Shown: positions 1-8,739 of the stretch, in pieces
Numbering within the stretch: position 1 is the first letter of the stretch
How the letters are laid out: each line of letters starts with the position of its first letter
Assembly: GCA_040387095.1 (NCBI GenBank)
Contig: JAZKEJ010000047.1
Span: 1-40,509 of the forward strand
Origin: Methylotenera_A sp040387095
Lineage (GTDB): Bacteria; Pseudomonadota; Gammaproteobacteria; Burkholderiales; Methylophilaceae
Direction of reading: 5' to 3'
DNA: 40,509 nt
Notes under the pieces: model-generated
What the model was told of the DNA's origin: nothing
The model's database searches: none
The model's input: the letters and a program-made list of their open reading frames with translations, nothing else
Made by a program: the position numbers and the translations under genes

Positions 1-528
1 CAGATTCACCTGTAAAATGATTGCTGGCATGGTTAGAAAATATGATGTCTTTTGTAGTTTATAGATACATTCTGTGTCAGCTCTGGGCCGAAAAAAGACT
101 GTCGATTCCATATCAGCGCTGCAATTTATTAATTTGATTTAAAGACTAGGCGTTAATATTTAATGAAACACTTTTTCTTATATTTTATAAAACCAAGTGC
201 TGATTGCCATAAGCGATATTAACAACAGGCAAGCTAAGTTAACAAAATTTTCTCTTCCCAGTGCCCAGAGCTATCGTCTCGGCCACCCCATCAAATTCCC
301 CAATACACATAACTTATAATCCATATGCTGGGTATACACCTGCGCCTACAATATGTTTATTTAAACTTATTCATGTATTGCTATGCAATTAGCAAATTCG
401 AAATAACGTCACAAATTTGATTAATAATGAGTTCGCGCCAAATCGCTTACGCATGTGTGAGAGGATGCATTAATTAATCAATAGAAGCATATTTACTACT
501 CATAATCTACACATAACGCACGCTGGCA
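1..528. other. Gene-free AT-rich region upstream of the filament cluster
   Basis: I see no open reading frame with a credible start and ribosome-binding site on either strand in this stretch, and nothing resembling a tRNA or a known RNA. It is AT-rich and holds a short perfect inverted repeat, TTGCTA at 378-383 and TAGCAA at 390-395 with a 6-base loop. It may carry regulatory sites for the downstream regulator gene or the end of a gene outside the window. Nothing firmer can be said. Confidence 0.5.
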
Positions 529-557
529 TTGATAGCCTGCTTTTTAACGGTTATAGT
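529..557 (+). promoter_or_regulatory. Sigma-70-like promoter for the response regulator gene
   Basis: TTGATA at 529-534 (5 of 6 to TTGACA) is followed after exactly 17 bases by TATAGT at 552-557 (5 of 6 to TATAAT). Transcription would start near 564, leaving a leader of about 40 bases before the ATG at 604. This position argues against any translation start upstream of 604. It is a pattern match only. Confidence 0.5.
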
Positions 558-592
558 ATCTTTAATAAAAACCAATAAACGTTTCAATTACA

Positions 593-596
593 AGGA
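593..596 (+). promoter_or_regulatory. Ribosome-binding site deciding the start at 604
   Basis: AGGA lies seven bases upstream of the ATG at 604 and supports that start over the longer in-frame extension, which has no comparable site. Confidence 0.6.
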
Positions 597-603
597 TAAA
601 TCA

Positions 604-2040
604 ATGGCGGAGCTTCGTCCTGTGCTCATGATTATCGATGATGATCCACTCATTACCGATACTCTGCATTTTGTGTTGAGTAAGCATTTTGAAGTGTGCG
701 TGGCCGATTCACGTGCGCAAGCCAAAAGTTTGCTTCGACAACTGGATGAACCACCCGCTTTGGCCTTGGTCGATTTAGGCTTGCCGCCAGCCCAGCACAA
801 GCCAGACGAAGGTTTTAAAATGATTGGCGAGTTGCTGGCGCATTCTCCCAGCATGAAGATTCATGTGCTATCAGGGCAAAGTGATGACGTGAATGTAAAG
901 CATGCACTTGCCTTGGGTGCGCTGGATTTTATTCCCAAACCGTGTGATGTTGATAAACTAAAAGAGCTACTTTTAAATTCATTAAAAGTACAAAGTGTCG
1001 AGCTATCTGAACAAGCACAAACCGAGAAAGCAGAAGACAAAAATGGCGGCATGATTGGTGAAAGCTTGCCTATGCAAACCTTAATTACACAGATTCGCCA
1101 ATTTGCAGATTCGCCATTCCCTGTGTTGATTGAAGGCGAGTCTGGTTCCGGTAAAGAGCGTGTGGCAAGCAATTTTCATCGTTTTAGCAAGCGCGCCAAA
1201 GCGCCATATTTATCGATTAACTGCGCAGCTATTTCCCCGATGTTGGCAGAGTCTATTTTGTTTGGGCATGCAAAAGGTGCATTTACAGGCGCGAATAATG
1301 CAAATACTGGCTACTTTGAAGATGCAATCGAAGGCACGCTTTTTTTGGATGAAATCGGCGAATTGCCGCTTGAAATGCAAGCCAAATTGTTGCGCGTACT
1401 GGAAAATGGCGACTACACTCGTGTGGGCGAAACACAGGTACGTAAAAGTAAGGCACGTGTGGTGGCAGCTACCAATAGAGACCTTCGTGCAGAAGTGCGT
1501 GCGGGCAATTTCAGGTCTGATTTATATCATCGCTTAAGTGTATTTGCTGTAAAGGTGCCGCCATTACGCGATTTAGCTGAAGACAGCTTGATTTTGCTGC
1601 AACATTTTAATGATTTTTATGCTCGTGAAACTGGCCAGCAATCGTTCAAGCTGGACAATAATGCCCAATCACGCTGGCTAAGTTATCATTTCCCAGGCAA
1701 TGTGCGCGAGCTGCGTAATATCATTATTCGCCTGATTGCCAAATATGCGGGACAAACGGTTAATGAGGTGCAACTTTCTGCTGAGTTGGATTTATCGCGT
1801 CAAAACGAAATTGATGGCGTGCCAACCATTAGCAATAGTGGCGATTTATCGGGTTACGCACTGCAACACTTGCAAAATGAGGCCAATGTTAACTTAGACC
1901 AAGTTTTAAAATCTTGGGAAAAAGCTTATGTAGAAGCAGCAATGCGGATTACACATGGTAACCTTAGCCAAGCAGCCAAAATGCTGGGTATTAATCGCAC
2001 AACGCTTTACAGCCGCATACAACTACAAGAAGAAAAATAA
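604..2040 (+). CDS. Sigma-54-dependent response regulator (NtrC family)
   Basis: A 478-residue bacterial enhancer-binding protein. The receiver domain (about residues 6-130) has the IIDDDP acidic pocket, the probable phosphorylated Asp57 in VDLGLPP, and a KP pair. The AAA+ domain has Walker A GESGSGKE near residue 178, an intact GAFTGA loop near 225 that contacts sigma-54, and the Walker B stretch LFLDEIGELP. A Fis-type helix-turn-helix (NLSQAAKMLGINRTTLYSRI) closes the protein. An in-frame extension upstream exists, but the ATG at 604 is chosen because AGGA lies at 593-596 and a promoter overlaps the extension. It is 23 bases from the AAA+/SPOR gene and heads the filament cluster, so I infer that it controls that cluster with RpoN, which is encoded in this window. 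The receiver loop resembles PrsR-type (PEP-CTERM) regulators, but no PEP-CTERM gene is nearby. No partner kinase is adjacent. Confidence 0.9.
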   Translation: MAELRPVLMIIDDDPLITDTLHFVLSKHFEVCVADSRAQAKSLLRQLDEPPALALVDLGLPPAQHKPDEGFKMIGELLAHSPSMKIHVLSGQSDDVNVKHALALGALDFIPKPCDVDKLKELLLNSLKVQSVELSEQAQTEKAEDKNGGMIGESLPMQTLITQIRQFADSPFPVLIEGESGSGKERVASNFHRFSKRAKAPYLSINCAAISPMLAESILFGHAKGAFTGANNANTGYFEDAIEGTLFLDEIGELPLEMQAKLLRVLENGDYTRVGETQVRKSKARVVAATNRDLRAEVRAGNFRSDLYHRLSVFAVKVPPLRDLAEDSLILLQHFNDFYARETGQQSFKLDNNAQSRWLSYHFPGNVRELRNIIIRLIAKYAGQTVNEVQLSAELDLSRQNEIDGVPTISNSGDLSGYALQHLQNEANVNLDQVLKSWEKAYVEAAMRITHGNLSQAAKMLGINRTTLYSRIQLQEEK

Positions 2041-2063
2041 TCGAAATATGATTTACTTTTAGT

Positions 2064-3479
2064 ATGTATTACGCTCATTTTGGTTTAAAAGAACCACCTT
2101 TCAAAATTACCCCCAATACCGAAGTTTTTTACACTGGCGGCAAGCGTGGCGCGGTTCTGGATGCTTTAATTTATGCCATTTTAAACGGTGAAGGCATTGT
2201 AAAAGTGGTGGGCGAAGTCGGCAGTGGTAAAACCATGTTATGTCGTATGCTGCAAACTATGTTGCCAGAAAAAATCGAGAGCATTTATCTGGCTAACCCC
2301 AGTGTGGCGCCAGAGGATATTTTGCACGCGATTGCATTTGAGCTGCAATTAAAATTACCTAAAAACGCAGATCGTTTAAAAGTGATGCAAGTGTTACAGA
2401 GCCATTTATTGGCGCGCCACACCGCTGGTAAGCAAGTAGTGATTTTTGTCGAAGAAGCACAGGGCATGCCACTGGCGACTCTGGAAGAAATCCGATTGCT
2501 TTCCAACTTAGAGACCAAGCATGACAAATTGTTGCAAATCGTATTGTTCGGTCAGCCAGAATTAGATGAAAACTTGAATCAGACGCAAATTCGGCAATTG
2601 CGCGAGCGCATTACACACAGCTTTAATTTGGCACCGTTAGAACCTAAAGAAATCGGCGAGTACCTCATATTTCGGCTGCGCGCGGCAGGTTATTTCGGCC
2701 CGCACTTATTTACGAAATCAGCAGTTAAGACAATCGCATCATCTGCGCAAGGTTTGGTCCGGCGCGTCAACATTCTGGCAGATAAAGCTTTATTGGCAGC
2801 TTTTGCAGAAAACCTCTATCAAGTAACGCCAAAGCAAGTGCGCGCGGCGATTAAAGACAGTGAGTTTGGCTTAGAACAATCAAAGTTAACTGCAAAAAAA
2901 TCACAAATATTCATGTGGCTAGCTTTGTTAGTGGTGGGTTTGGCATTGGGATACTTAAGCAGTTTTTTGCTGCAAAAATCACCCGCTACTCTTAAAGATT
3001 CTAGAACAGTTAATGCGCAAGAACTGGCTGAAAAACAGGTGTTGAATGCAGCTAAAATTAAACCTCAAACAATAATTGTAGCGGAATCTAAAGCTAACAA
3101 TGCAGTTGCTGATCCTTCTGGTAGCGACGTAGTAAATGTCTCGGAAGATATATTAAGTAGACGTTTAGATATCACATCAAGTTGGTTAGCAAGTCAGTCT
3201 CCTGCAACCGTCAGTATTCAATTAATGGGCGCAAATAGTGATGCACAATTGACTGCAGACCTAATGAATTTAAGTCAAAAAATTGAGCTGGATAATATTT
3301 ATGTGTATCGCACCAAGGTTGATAATCAGCCATTTTTGACTGTGTTGTATGGCAGCTTTGCCAATCGATTTGAGGCCATGCAGACGCTGAAAAAATTGCC
3401 AGAAGAAATTCAAAAAAACCGCCCACAATTACGCACGATTGCAGGCATATTGCAAGAAATACAAAAAATACCACAGTGA
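2064..3479 (+). CDS. ExeA/MshM-like AAA+ ATPase with membrane segment and C-terminal SPOR-like domain
   Basis: A 471-residue protein that opens with YYAHFGLKEPPFKITP, typical of the ExeA/GspA/MshM ATPases that help secretins assemble through the cell wall. Walker A (GEVGSGKT) lies near residue 50 and a Walker B-like VVIFVEEAQ near 130. A single membrane helix sits at about 281-304. The periplasmic part ends in a domain at about 381-466 (VSIQLMGANSDAQL... FLTVLYGSFANRFEAM) that looks like SPOR, which binds denuded peptidoglycan. Classical ExeA carries a different peptidoglycan-binding domain. The gene stands directly before the secretin gene, which fits a role in placing the secretin. No strong Shine-Dalgarno precedes the ATG. 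The AAA+ assignment is firm and SPOR is inferred from pattern. Confidence 0.85.
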   Translation: MYYAHFGLKEPPFKITPNTEVFYTGGKRGAVLDALIYAILNGEGIVKVVGEVGSGKTMLCRMLQTMLPEKIESIYLANPSVAPEDILHAIAFELQLKLPKNADRLKVMQVLQSHLLARHTAGKQVVIFVEEAQGMPLATLEEIRLLSNLETKHDKLLQIVLFGQPELDENLNQTQIRQLRERITHSFNLAPLEPKEIGEYLIFRLRAAGYFGPHLFTKSAVKTIASSAQGLVRRVNILADKALLAAFAENLYQVTPKQVRAAIKDSEFGLEQSKLTAKKSQIFMWLALLVVGLALGYLSSFLLQKSPATLKDSRTVNAQELAEKQVLNAAKIKPQTIIVAESKANNAVADPSGSDVVNVSEDILSRRLDITSSWLASQSPATVSIQLMGANSDAQLTADLMNLSQKIELDNIYVYRTKVDNQPFLTVLYGSFANRFEAMQTLKKLPEEIQKNRPQLRTIAGILQEIQKIPQ

Positions 3480-3486
3480 CGATTAT

Positions 3487-3505
3487 TTATAATTAAAAAT
3501 TATAA
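3487..3505 (+). repeat. AT-only inverted repeat after the AAA+ gene
   Basis: TTATAATT (3487-3494), an AAA loop, and AATTATAA (3498-3505) form a perfect 8-bp hairpin starting 8 bases after the stop codon at 3477-3479. It has no G or C and no following T-run, so it is at best a weak attenuator or an mRNA-end structure. Confidence 0.4.
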
Positions 3506-3588
3506 GAAATTCAATGGCTTAGTATTGCAATTTAACGCGGCTTATGCGATAACACATAGCGTACGCAATTATTAGGAGCAGGCACGTC

Positions 3589-5469
3589 GTGCTTAATCAA
3601 AACAGTAAAATTAAACGAGTGAAATTAAGCTTATTATTTGCCATTTGTTTTGTTGCAGTTGGTTGCGCGCACGAGTCAAAACTGCCGGCCTCAAAAGGTC
3701 ATATTGATGGTGGTTTGCCAGCACAAAATACCAATCAAAATACGGTTAATCATGCAGTGGATACGGCACCGATACCAAAAACTGTTCGTGTTAATCCACA
3801 ATTGCCTGTTCCGAAACAAACGACTAAATCTCAAACTTACAGCGTAGTTGTGAACGAAGTGCCCGTAAAAGAAATATTATTTGCACTGGCACGTGAGAGT
3901 AAATTAAATATTGATATTCACCCGTCTATTCAAGGCCGCGTCACTTTGAATGCAGTGGATCAAACCTTGCCAGCCATTTTAGAGCGCTTGGCTAAGCAAG
4001 TGGATTTGACCTACAGAATGGATGGTAATGTACTTTACATTGCGCCGGATCAGCCCGTTCTGCGCATTTACAAGGTCGATTATGTGAATATGAATCGCGA
4101 TACCAAAGGTTTTATTGGCGCAGCTGCTGAGATTTCCAGCACAGGTCAAAGTGCGAGCACTGGCGCTGCTGGCAACTCTACAACGACGAATACTTCAGGC
4201 AATGGTACAAAAAATAGTTCCAGCACTTCTGTCGATAGTATTTCTAAAAATCATTTATGGGAATCATTAATACAAAATCTTAAAGAGTTGCTGGCCGAAA
4301 CTGATAAGGAGGTGATTGTGTCGCGCTTCGGTAGCGTGTCAGATGCTAATGTACAAACCACGGAAAACGGTGCAATAACATCACCATCGGCATCATTGGC
4401 GGAAGCCGCCAGGGCAGCAACTGAAGAACGTAATCAGCAACGCTCAGAATACAAAACCTTGTTTGCAGCCAATGTAATTGCCAACCCAGAAACGGGAGTG
4501 ATTAGTGTGCGTGCAACTAATAAGCAGCATGAAAAGGTGCAAGAATTTATTGACAGGGTGATTGGCAGCGCAAAAAAACAAGTTTTAATTGAGGCGACGA
4601 TTGTTGAAGTACGTTTAAATGATAGCTACCAAGCTGGAATCGACTGGAGTCGATTTGGTAATCGTGGAACTAGTAGCGATGGTTTTACATTTCAGCAGTC
4701 ACTGGGACCCGATGTTAGCCCGGGTTCGATTGGCGGTGCGGGAATTGCGGTTGGTTACATCAATCAAATGAGTTCACTAGGCAATTTGGCTGCCTCTGTC
4801 ACATTGCTCAAACAGTTTGGAGATACCAAAGTTTTGTCTAGTCCAAAATTGATGGTATTAAATAATCAGACTGCAGTACTGAAGGTAGTCGATAATTTAG
4901 TTTACTTTACGATACAAGCCCAGATTTCGCAGTCAGCTAGTGGAGTATCTGGTACTAACCTTCAATCATTTACTACAACGCCAAACACTGTGCCTGTTGG
5001 CGTAGTGATGAGCGTTACGCCACAAATCAGCGATTCTAACATCGTTAATATTAATGTAAGGCCGACAATTTCAAGGACGATTGGCCCGGGTAAACAAGAT
5101 CCTAATCCGCAGCTGGTTTATCAGTCAGGCGATAATGTCGGCCAGCAAATCATTAGCGTCATTCCAGAAATCCAGGTTCGCGAAATGGAATCTATGTTGC
5201 AAATTAATAGCGGCAATACCGCTGTTTTGGGTGGTTTAATGCAAGATGAGATACAACGTAATACCGATGGTGTACCTGGCTTGATGGATGTTCCTGGCGT
5301 GGGTAATGTTTTTAAAGGACGTGACAATTTTAATCGTAAAACAGAATTGGTGATTTTTCTGCGCCCAACCGTGATCAGTAATGCCAGCTTGGAAAGCGAT
5401 GAGTTACAAAGCTACAGACAATATTTGCCTGCACAACAGTTGCAAAATGTGCTGGAAGAAGCGAATTGA
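3589..5469 (+). CDS. mshL: MSHA-type pilus secretin MshL (lipoprotein)
   Basis: A 626-residue outer-membrane secretin, the pore through which the filament or substrate leaves the cell. The N-terminus has a signal peptide with a lipobox-like VAVGC giving Cys26. A secretin/TonB short N-terminal domain covers about residues 80-165 (VVVNEVPVKEILFALARES). A Ser/Thr/Asn/Gly-rich linker follows at about 184-215. The C-terminal beta-barrel region carries the secretin signature (VLGGLMQDEI, GVPGLMDVPGVGNVF, KTELVIFLRPTVI). This layout matches MshL rather than GspD, which has several N-domains. Translation starts at GTG 3589 with AGGAG at 3574-3578, a slightly long spacing. The TPR gene follows after 30 bases. 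Confidence 0.88.
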   Translation: MLNQNSKIKRVKLSLLFAICFVAVGCAHESKLPASKGHIDGGLPAQNTNQNTVNHAVDTAPIPKTVRVNPQLPVPKQTTKSQTYSVVVNEVPVKEILFALARESKLNIDIHPSIQGRVTLNAVDQTLPAILERLAKQVDLTYRMDGNVLYIAPDQPVLRIYKVDYVNMNRDTKGFIGAAAEISSTGQSASTGAAGNSTTTNTSGNGTKNSSSTSVDSISKNHLWESLIQNLKELLAETDKEVIVSRFGSVSDANVQTTENGAITSPSASLAEAARAATEERNQQRSEYKTLFAANVIANPETGVISVRATNKQHEKVQEFIDRVIGSAKKQVLIEATIVEVRLNDSYQAGIDWSRFGNRGTSSDGFTFQQSLGPDVSPGSIGGAGIAVGYINQMSSLGNLAASVTLLKQFGDTKVLSSPKLMVLNNQTAVLKVVDNLVYFTIQAQISQSASGVSGTNLQSFTTTPNTVPVGVVMSVTPQISDSNIVNINVRPTISRTIGPGKQDPNPQLVYQSGDNVGQQIISVIPEIQVREMESMLQINSGNTAVLGGLMQDEIQRNTDGVPGLMDVPGVGNVFKGRDNFNRKTELVIFLRPTVISNASLESDELQSYRQYLPAQQLQNVLEEAN

Positions 5470-5499
5470 TTTGTGGAATGTTGCCAGGCAGACTAATCC

Positions 5500-6927
5500 A
5501 TGAGTTTACTGATTAAAGCATTAGATAAAGCGCAAGAGGCTAAAGCACAGGCGGCTCAACTAAAGCAAACGAATGATATTGAGCAAAATGTTCAGATTGA
5601 ACGCGTCGTTGAAAATGCAAAGCGCAAGCCGATTGCGATGAATCAACAGGATGTAGCAGCAAAATCGGCAGTCAATGCAGCAGCAGAAAAATTAGCCGCT
5701 TTAAACGCTTTAGAAATGGAGTTGTCGCCCATTTCTAAAGCCACCAGCAACCCATCGGTAGATAACACTAAATTAGCAGATAAGCCTGATATTTCTTCGG
5801 TTAACAATACGGTTAAGTTGCAACAGTCAGCTAATACAAGCAGTAACGCGTCTACCCAAACTGCCGCCAATGTATTTTCTGCTAAACGTATCGAATCAAA
5901 TAATCAAAATACCATACTGGCTTTAATCGCAGGAGTTGGCTTATGTGTTTTGTTGGCCGCTGCCGCCTATTTTTATCTGTTTATGGATAATGCACCAGAT
6001 TTCGTCCTTGCCGATCGACCAGTGACATTTCCAGCAAACACAGCGCCTATTGTAGCTTCTGGCGCAAAATCCAGTACAGAAACGACTGCTGGGCAGCCAG
6101 TTTCAAGCGCTGTAATAGAAAAGCCATCCGAGTCATCAGCAATTGAGCAAGCCGTAACGCAAACTGAAAAAACTGCTATCAAAGCGCCGAACACATCATT
6201 GTTTAGAGATAAAAATTTGGCAGAAAATCAAACGCAATTGGTACAAGCGCCGATTGATTTAATGCACAGGAATAAGCCAGAACAAAGTGCAACAAAAATG
6301 GCTGAGGTTGAGGAAATAGCCTCAAAAAGTGCTTCTATTGAAGTTTCTAAAACCAAGCCGCAGCTAGGTGTTAACCCTGTTTTAATGGATGCATATAACG
6401 CATATAACGCAGGAAATGACGCAGTTGCAAGCAAGCTTTATCGACAAGTTTTGCAGCAAGATATACGTAATGTGGATGCACTGTTGGGTTTAGGTGCGAT
6501 TGCACAACGGCAAGGTCGCATCGCCGATGCTAATGGCTGGTATGGCAAAGTGCTGGAAGTCGAGCCTAGAAATGCTTTGGCAGTCGCGGCGATTTTGCAA
6601 AGTCAGCCGCAAAATAGCGTGGCAAGTAATGAGAGCCGTATTAAAAATATGCTGGCAAAGCATCCAGATGACCCGAATTTACATGCTAGTTTAGGTAATT
6701 TTTACGCAGATTTAAATCAATGGCCTGCGGCGCAACAAGCTTATTTTGAAGCACATCGTTTAAATGCCAGTGCCGATAATGCGTTTAATTTGGCGGTCAG
6801 TCTGGATCATTTAGGCAAACCAAAATTGGCTCTACCCTATTATCAGCTTGCACGGCAACTTGCACAATCAGGCAGCTCAAACATCGATAAAAATGCATTA
6901 GAAGCACGCATTGCAGCGATTCAATAA
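5500..6927 (+). CDS. Membrane-anchored TPR protein, MshN-like
   Basis: A 475-residue bitopic protein. The N-terminus (MSLLIKALDKAQEAKAQ) is typical of MshN-like and related TPR proteins of betaproteobacterial filament clusters. A cytoplasmic Ala/Asn/Lys-rich region of about 135 residues is followed by one membrane helix at about 138-163, a low-complexity periplasmic linker, and tetratricopeptide repeats from about residue 290 to the end (NAGNDAVASKLYRQVLQQD, VDALLGLGAIAQRQGR). Such proteins are thought to link the inner-membrane platform to the secretin by protein-protein contacts. It lies between the secretin and assembly ATPase genes, as mshN does between mshL and mshE in Vibrio. The family assignment rests on context and architecture. 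Confidence 0.75.
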   Translation: MSLLIKALDKAQEAKAQAAQLKQTNDIEQNVQIERVVENAKRKPIAMNQQDVAAKSAVNAAAEKLAALNALEMELSPISKATSNPSVDNTKLADKPDISSVNNTVKLQQSANTSSNASTQTAANVFSAKRIESNNQNTILALIAGVGLCVLLAAAAYFYLFMDNAPDFVLADRPVTFPANTAPIVASGAKSSTETTAGQPVSSAVIEKPSESSAIEQAVTQTEKTAIKAPNTSLFRDKNLAENQTQLVQAPIDLMHRNKPEQSATKMAEVEEIASKSASIEVSKTKPQLGVNPVLMDAYNAYNAGNDAVASKLYRQVLQQDIRNVDALLGLGAIAQRQGRIADANGWYGKVLEVEPRNALAVAAILQSQPQNSVASNESRIKNMLAKHPDDPNLHASLGNFYADLNQWPAAQQAYFEAHRLNASADNAFNLAVSLDHLGKPKLALPYYQLARQLAQSGSSNIDKNALEARIAAIQ

Positions 6928-6976
6928 AAATTGCTGTAAAAACTAATTAATTAACCAAAATGACAACAATAAGAAA

Positions 6977-7005
6977 TTGATATCAATAGCGATGAAAACG
7001 ATAAA
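6977..7005 (+). promoter_or_regulatory. Possible promoter with palindrome upstream of the assembly ATPase gene
   Basis: TTGATA (6977-6982) and GATAAA (7000-7005) are 17 bases apart, giving a moderate sigma-70-like match. The -35 element lies inside the perfect 10-bp palindrome TTGATATCAA (6977-6986), which could bind a dimeric regulator. The 96-base gap here is the second-largest in the filament cluster, which makes an internal promoter plausible. Confidence 0.3.
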
Positions 7006-7023
7006 CAAAAATAGGTTTCAATT

Positions 7024-8730
7024 ATGACCGAACAGCGGCGAAAGTTGCGCTTGGGTGAGCTGATGCTGCAGCAGGGCTTGATTAGTCAAGACCAGCTGCG
7101 CATCGCTTTGATTGAACAAGACCAAAATAATATTCCGCTAGGCCGTCAATTAGTGCGCTTGGGCTTCGTGTCTGAAAGCATGGTGCGCGATCTGGTCGCC
7201 CATACCATTGGCCAGGAAAGTATCGATTTAAGCACAGTGGTTGCCGATAACGATGCGTTAAGAATGGTGCCAGAAGATTTTTCAAGGCGCTATCATTTGC
7301 TGCCAGTTGCCTATGAAGACATCACCAAAACCATGATCGTGGCGATGGCGGATATGTTCAACGTGGTGGCGCTAGATCAGTTGCGCGCGATGCTTGGTGG
7401 ACAGATTCAGCTTAAACCCGTGCTGGCGGCCGAAGCGCAATTAGAAGAGCATATCGACCAATTTTATGGTTACGAACTTTCGGTTGATGGCATTTTGCGT
7501 GAGATTGAAACCGGCGAAATCGATTACCAAAGCCTGACTGCGGACGGCGATGAATACACGCAACCAGTGGTGCGGCTAGTGGGCGCGTTACTGATGGATG
7601 CAGTTAAACGTGCCGCATCGGATATTCACTTTGAGCCAGAGTTCGCTTTTTTGCGCATTCGCTACCGTATCGATGGCGTATTACAACAAGTGCGCAGTAT
7701 CCATAAAAGCTACTGGCCAGGTATTGCGGTACGTTTAAAAGTGATTTCGGGAATGGATATTGCCGAAACACGTTCGCCGCAAGACGGTCGTTTGAACATG
7801 AATTTATGCGGCCGCCCGATTGATTTCAGGGTTTCAACGCACCCGACCATTCATGGCGAAAATATCGTTTTACGCGTGCTGGATCGCGAAAAATCGATTA
7901 TCCCTTTAGAGCGTATGGGTTTACGCACCAGCACCTTGGCGCAATTAAAATTAATGATGACGCGACCAGAAGGCATTTTGGTGGTCACAGGTCCAACCGG
8001 TAGCGGTAAAACGACAACGCTTTATTCACTACTTTCACATCTAAATGATGAAACCGTGAATATCATGACGCTGGAAGATCCAGTAGAATATCCGGTCACC
8101 ATGATGCGGCAAACCTCAGTGGCGGAAGTGAATAAAGTCGATTTTGCCAACGGCATTCGCTCCATTATGCGTCAAGACCCGGATATTATTTTGGTAGGCG
8201 AGATTCGCGATCAAGATACGGCCACCATGGCTTTCCGCGCGGCAATGACTGGCCATCAGGTATTCAGTACGCTGCATACCAACTCAGCACTAGGCGCTTT
8301 CCCGCGCTTGACCGATATAGGAATTTCGCCCGATATTATGGCTGGCAATATTATTGGCGTAGTGGCGCAAAGATTGGTACGCGTGCTGTGTCCGCAATGT
8401 AAAGAGCCAGTTAAACCAACCGACGAGCAGCGTAAAATTTTAGGCGTAAAGCGCAACGAAGCGATTCAAATTTACAAACATAAAGGTTGCAAACGCTGCA
8501 ATCAAACGGGCTACCGTGGACGCATGGCGATTTTAGAGTTATTGCGCATAGATGCTGATATGGATTCGCTAATTGCGCGTCGTGCGCATTTGGATGAGTT
8601 GCGCAAAATGGCTCTGGAAAAAGGCTTTACTACCTTGGCAGATGACGGTGTGCGGCGCATTTTGGAAGGCTATACCAGTATCGATGAAGTGATGCGCGTG
8701 ATCGATCTAACTTCACGACTTGGTCAATAG
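7024..8730 (+). CDS. mshE: Filament assembly ATPase with MshEN c-di-GMP-binding domain (GspE/PilB/MshE family)
   Basis: A 568-residue cytoplasmic hexameric ATPase that powers filament polymerisation. The N-terminus carries an MshEN module: motif 1 at residues 9-32 begins RLGELMLQQGL and ends with Gln32, five residues follow, and motif 2 at about 38-64 has PLGRQLVRLGF and a final GQ. These match the published Leu/Gly/Gln pattern for c-di-GMP binding. The C-terminal half has Walker A (GPTGSGKTTT), the Asp box, Walker B (IILVGEIRD), the His box (GHQVFSTLHTNS) and a zinc-binding CPQC...CKRC pair. The stop is 9 bases from the platform gene. The ATG at 7024 has a weak AGG upstream. Function as an extension ATPase is well supported; MshE rather than GspE rests on the MshEN match and the neighbouring mshL. 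Confidence 0.88.
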   Translation: MTEQRRKLRLGELMLQQGLISQDQLRIALIEQDQNNIPLGRQLVRLGFVSESMVRDLVAHTIGQESIDLSTVVADNDALRMVPEDFSRRYHLLPVAYEDITKTMIVAMADMFNVVALDQLRAMLGGQIQLKPVLAAEAQLEEHIDQFYGYELSVDGILREIETGEIDYQSLTADGDEYTQPVVRLVGALLMDAVKRAASDIHFEPEFAFLRIRYRIDGVLQQVRSIHKSYWPGIAVRLKVISGMDIAETRSPQDGRLNMNLCGRPIDFRVSTHPTIHGENIVLRVLDREKSIIPLERMGLRTSTLAQLKLMMTRPEGILVVTGPTGSGKTTTLYSLLSHLNDETVNIMTLEDPVEYPVTMMRQTSVAEVNKVDFANGIRSIMRQDPDIILVGEIRDQDTATMAFRAAMTGHQVFSTLHTNSALGAFPRLTDIGISPDIMAGNIIGVVAQRLVRVLCPQCKEPVKPTDEQRKILGVKRNEAIQIYKHKGCKRCNQTGYRGRMAILELLRIDADMDSLIARRAHLDELRKMALEKGFTTLADDGVRRILEGYTSIDEVMRVIDLTSRLGQ

Positions 8731-8739
8731 TGTCGTATT

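Noticed and set aside
524..540. Sigma-54-like TGGCAT...TGC before the regulator gene
   Set aside because: 12 bases lie between GG (525-526) and GC (539-540); sigma-54 promoters need 10.
529..603. In-frame N-terminal extension of the sigma-54 response regulator
   Set aside because: It begins at a non-standard codon, has no ribosome-binding site, and overlaps a good -35/-10 pair; the ATG at 604 has AGGA at the right distance.
604..2040. Assignment as PrsR, the PEP-CTERM regulator
   Set aside because: The receiver has a similar LGLPP loop, but there is no PEP-CTERM protein, exosortase or PrsK gene in the window.
3515..3529. Sigma-54-like TGGCTTAGTATTGCA before mshL
   Set aside because: Only 9 bases lie between GG and GC instead of 10, and this spacing is strict, so I do not call it, although it is the closest match near the cluster.
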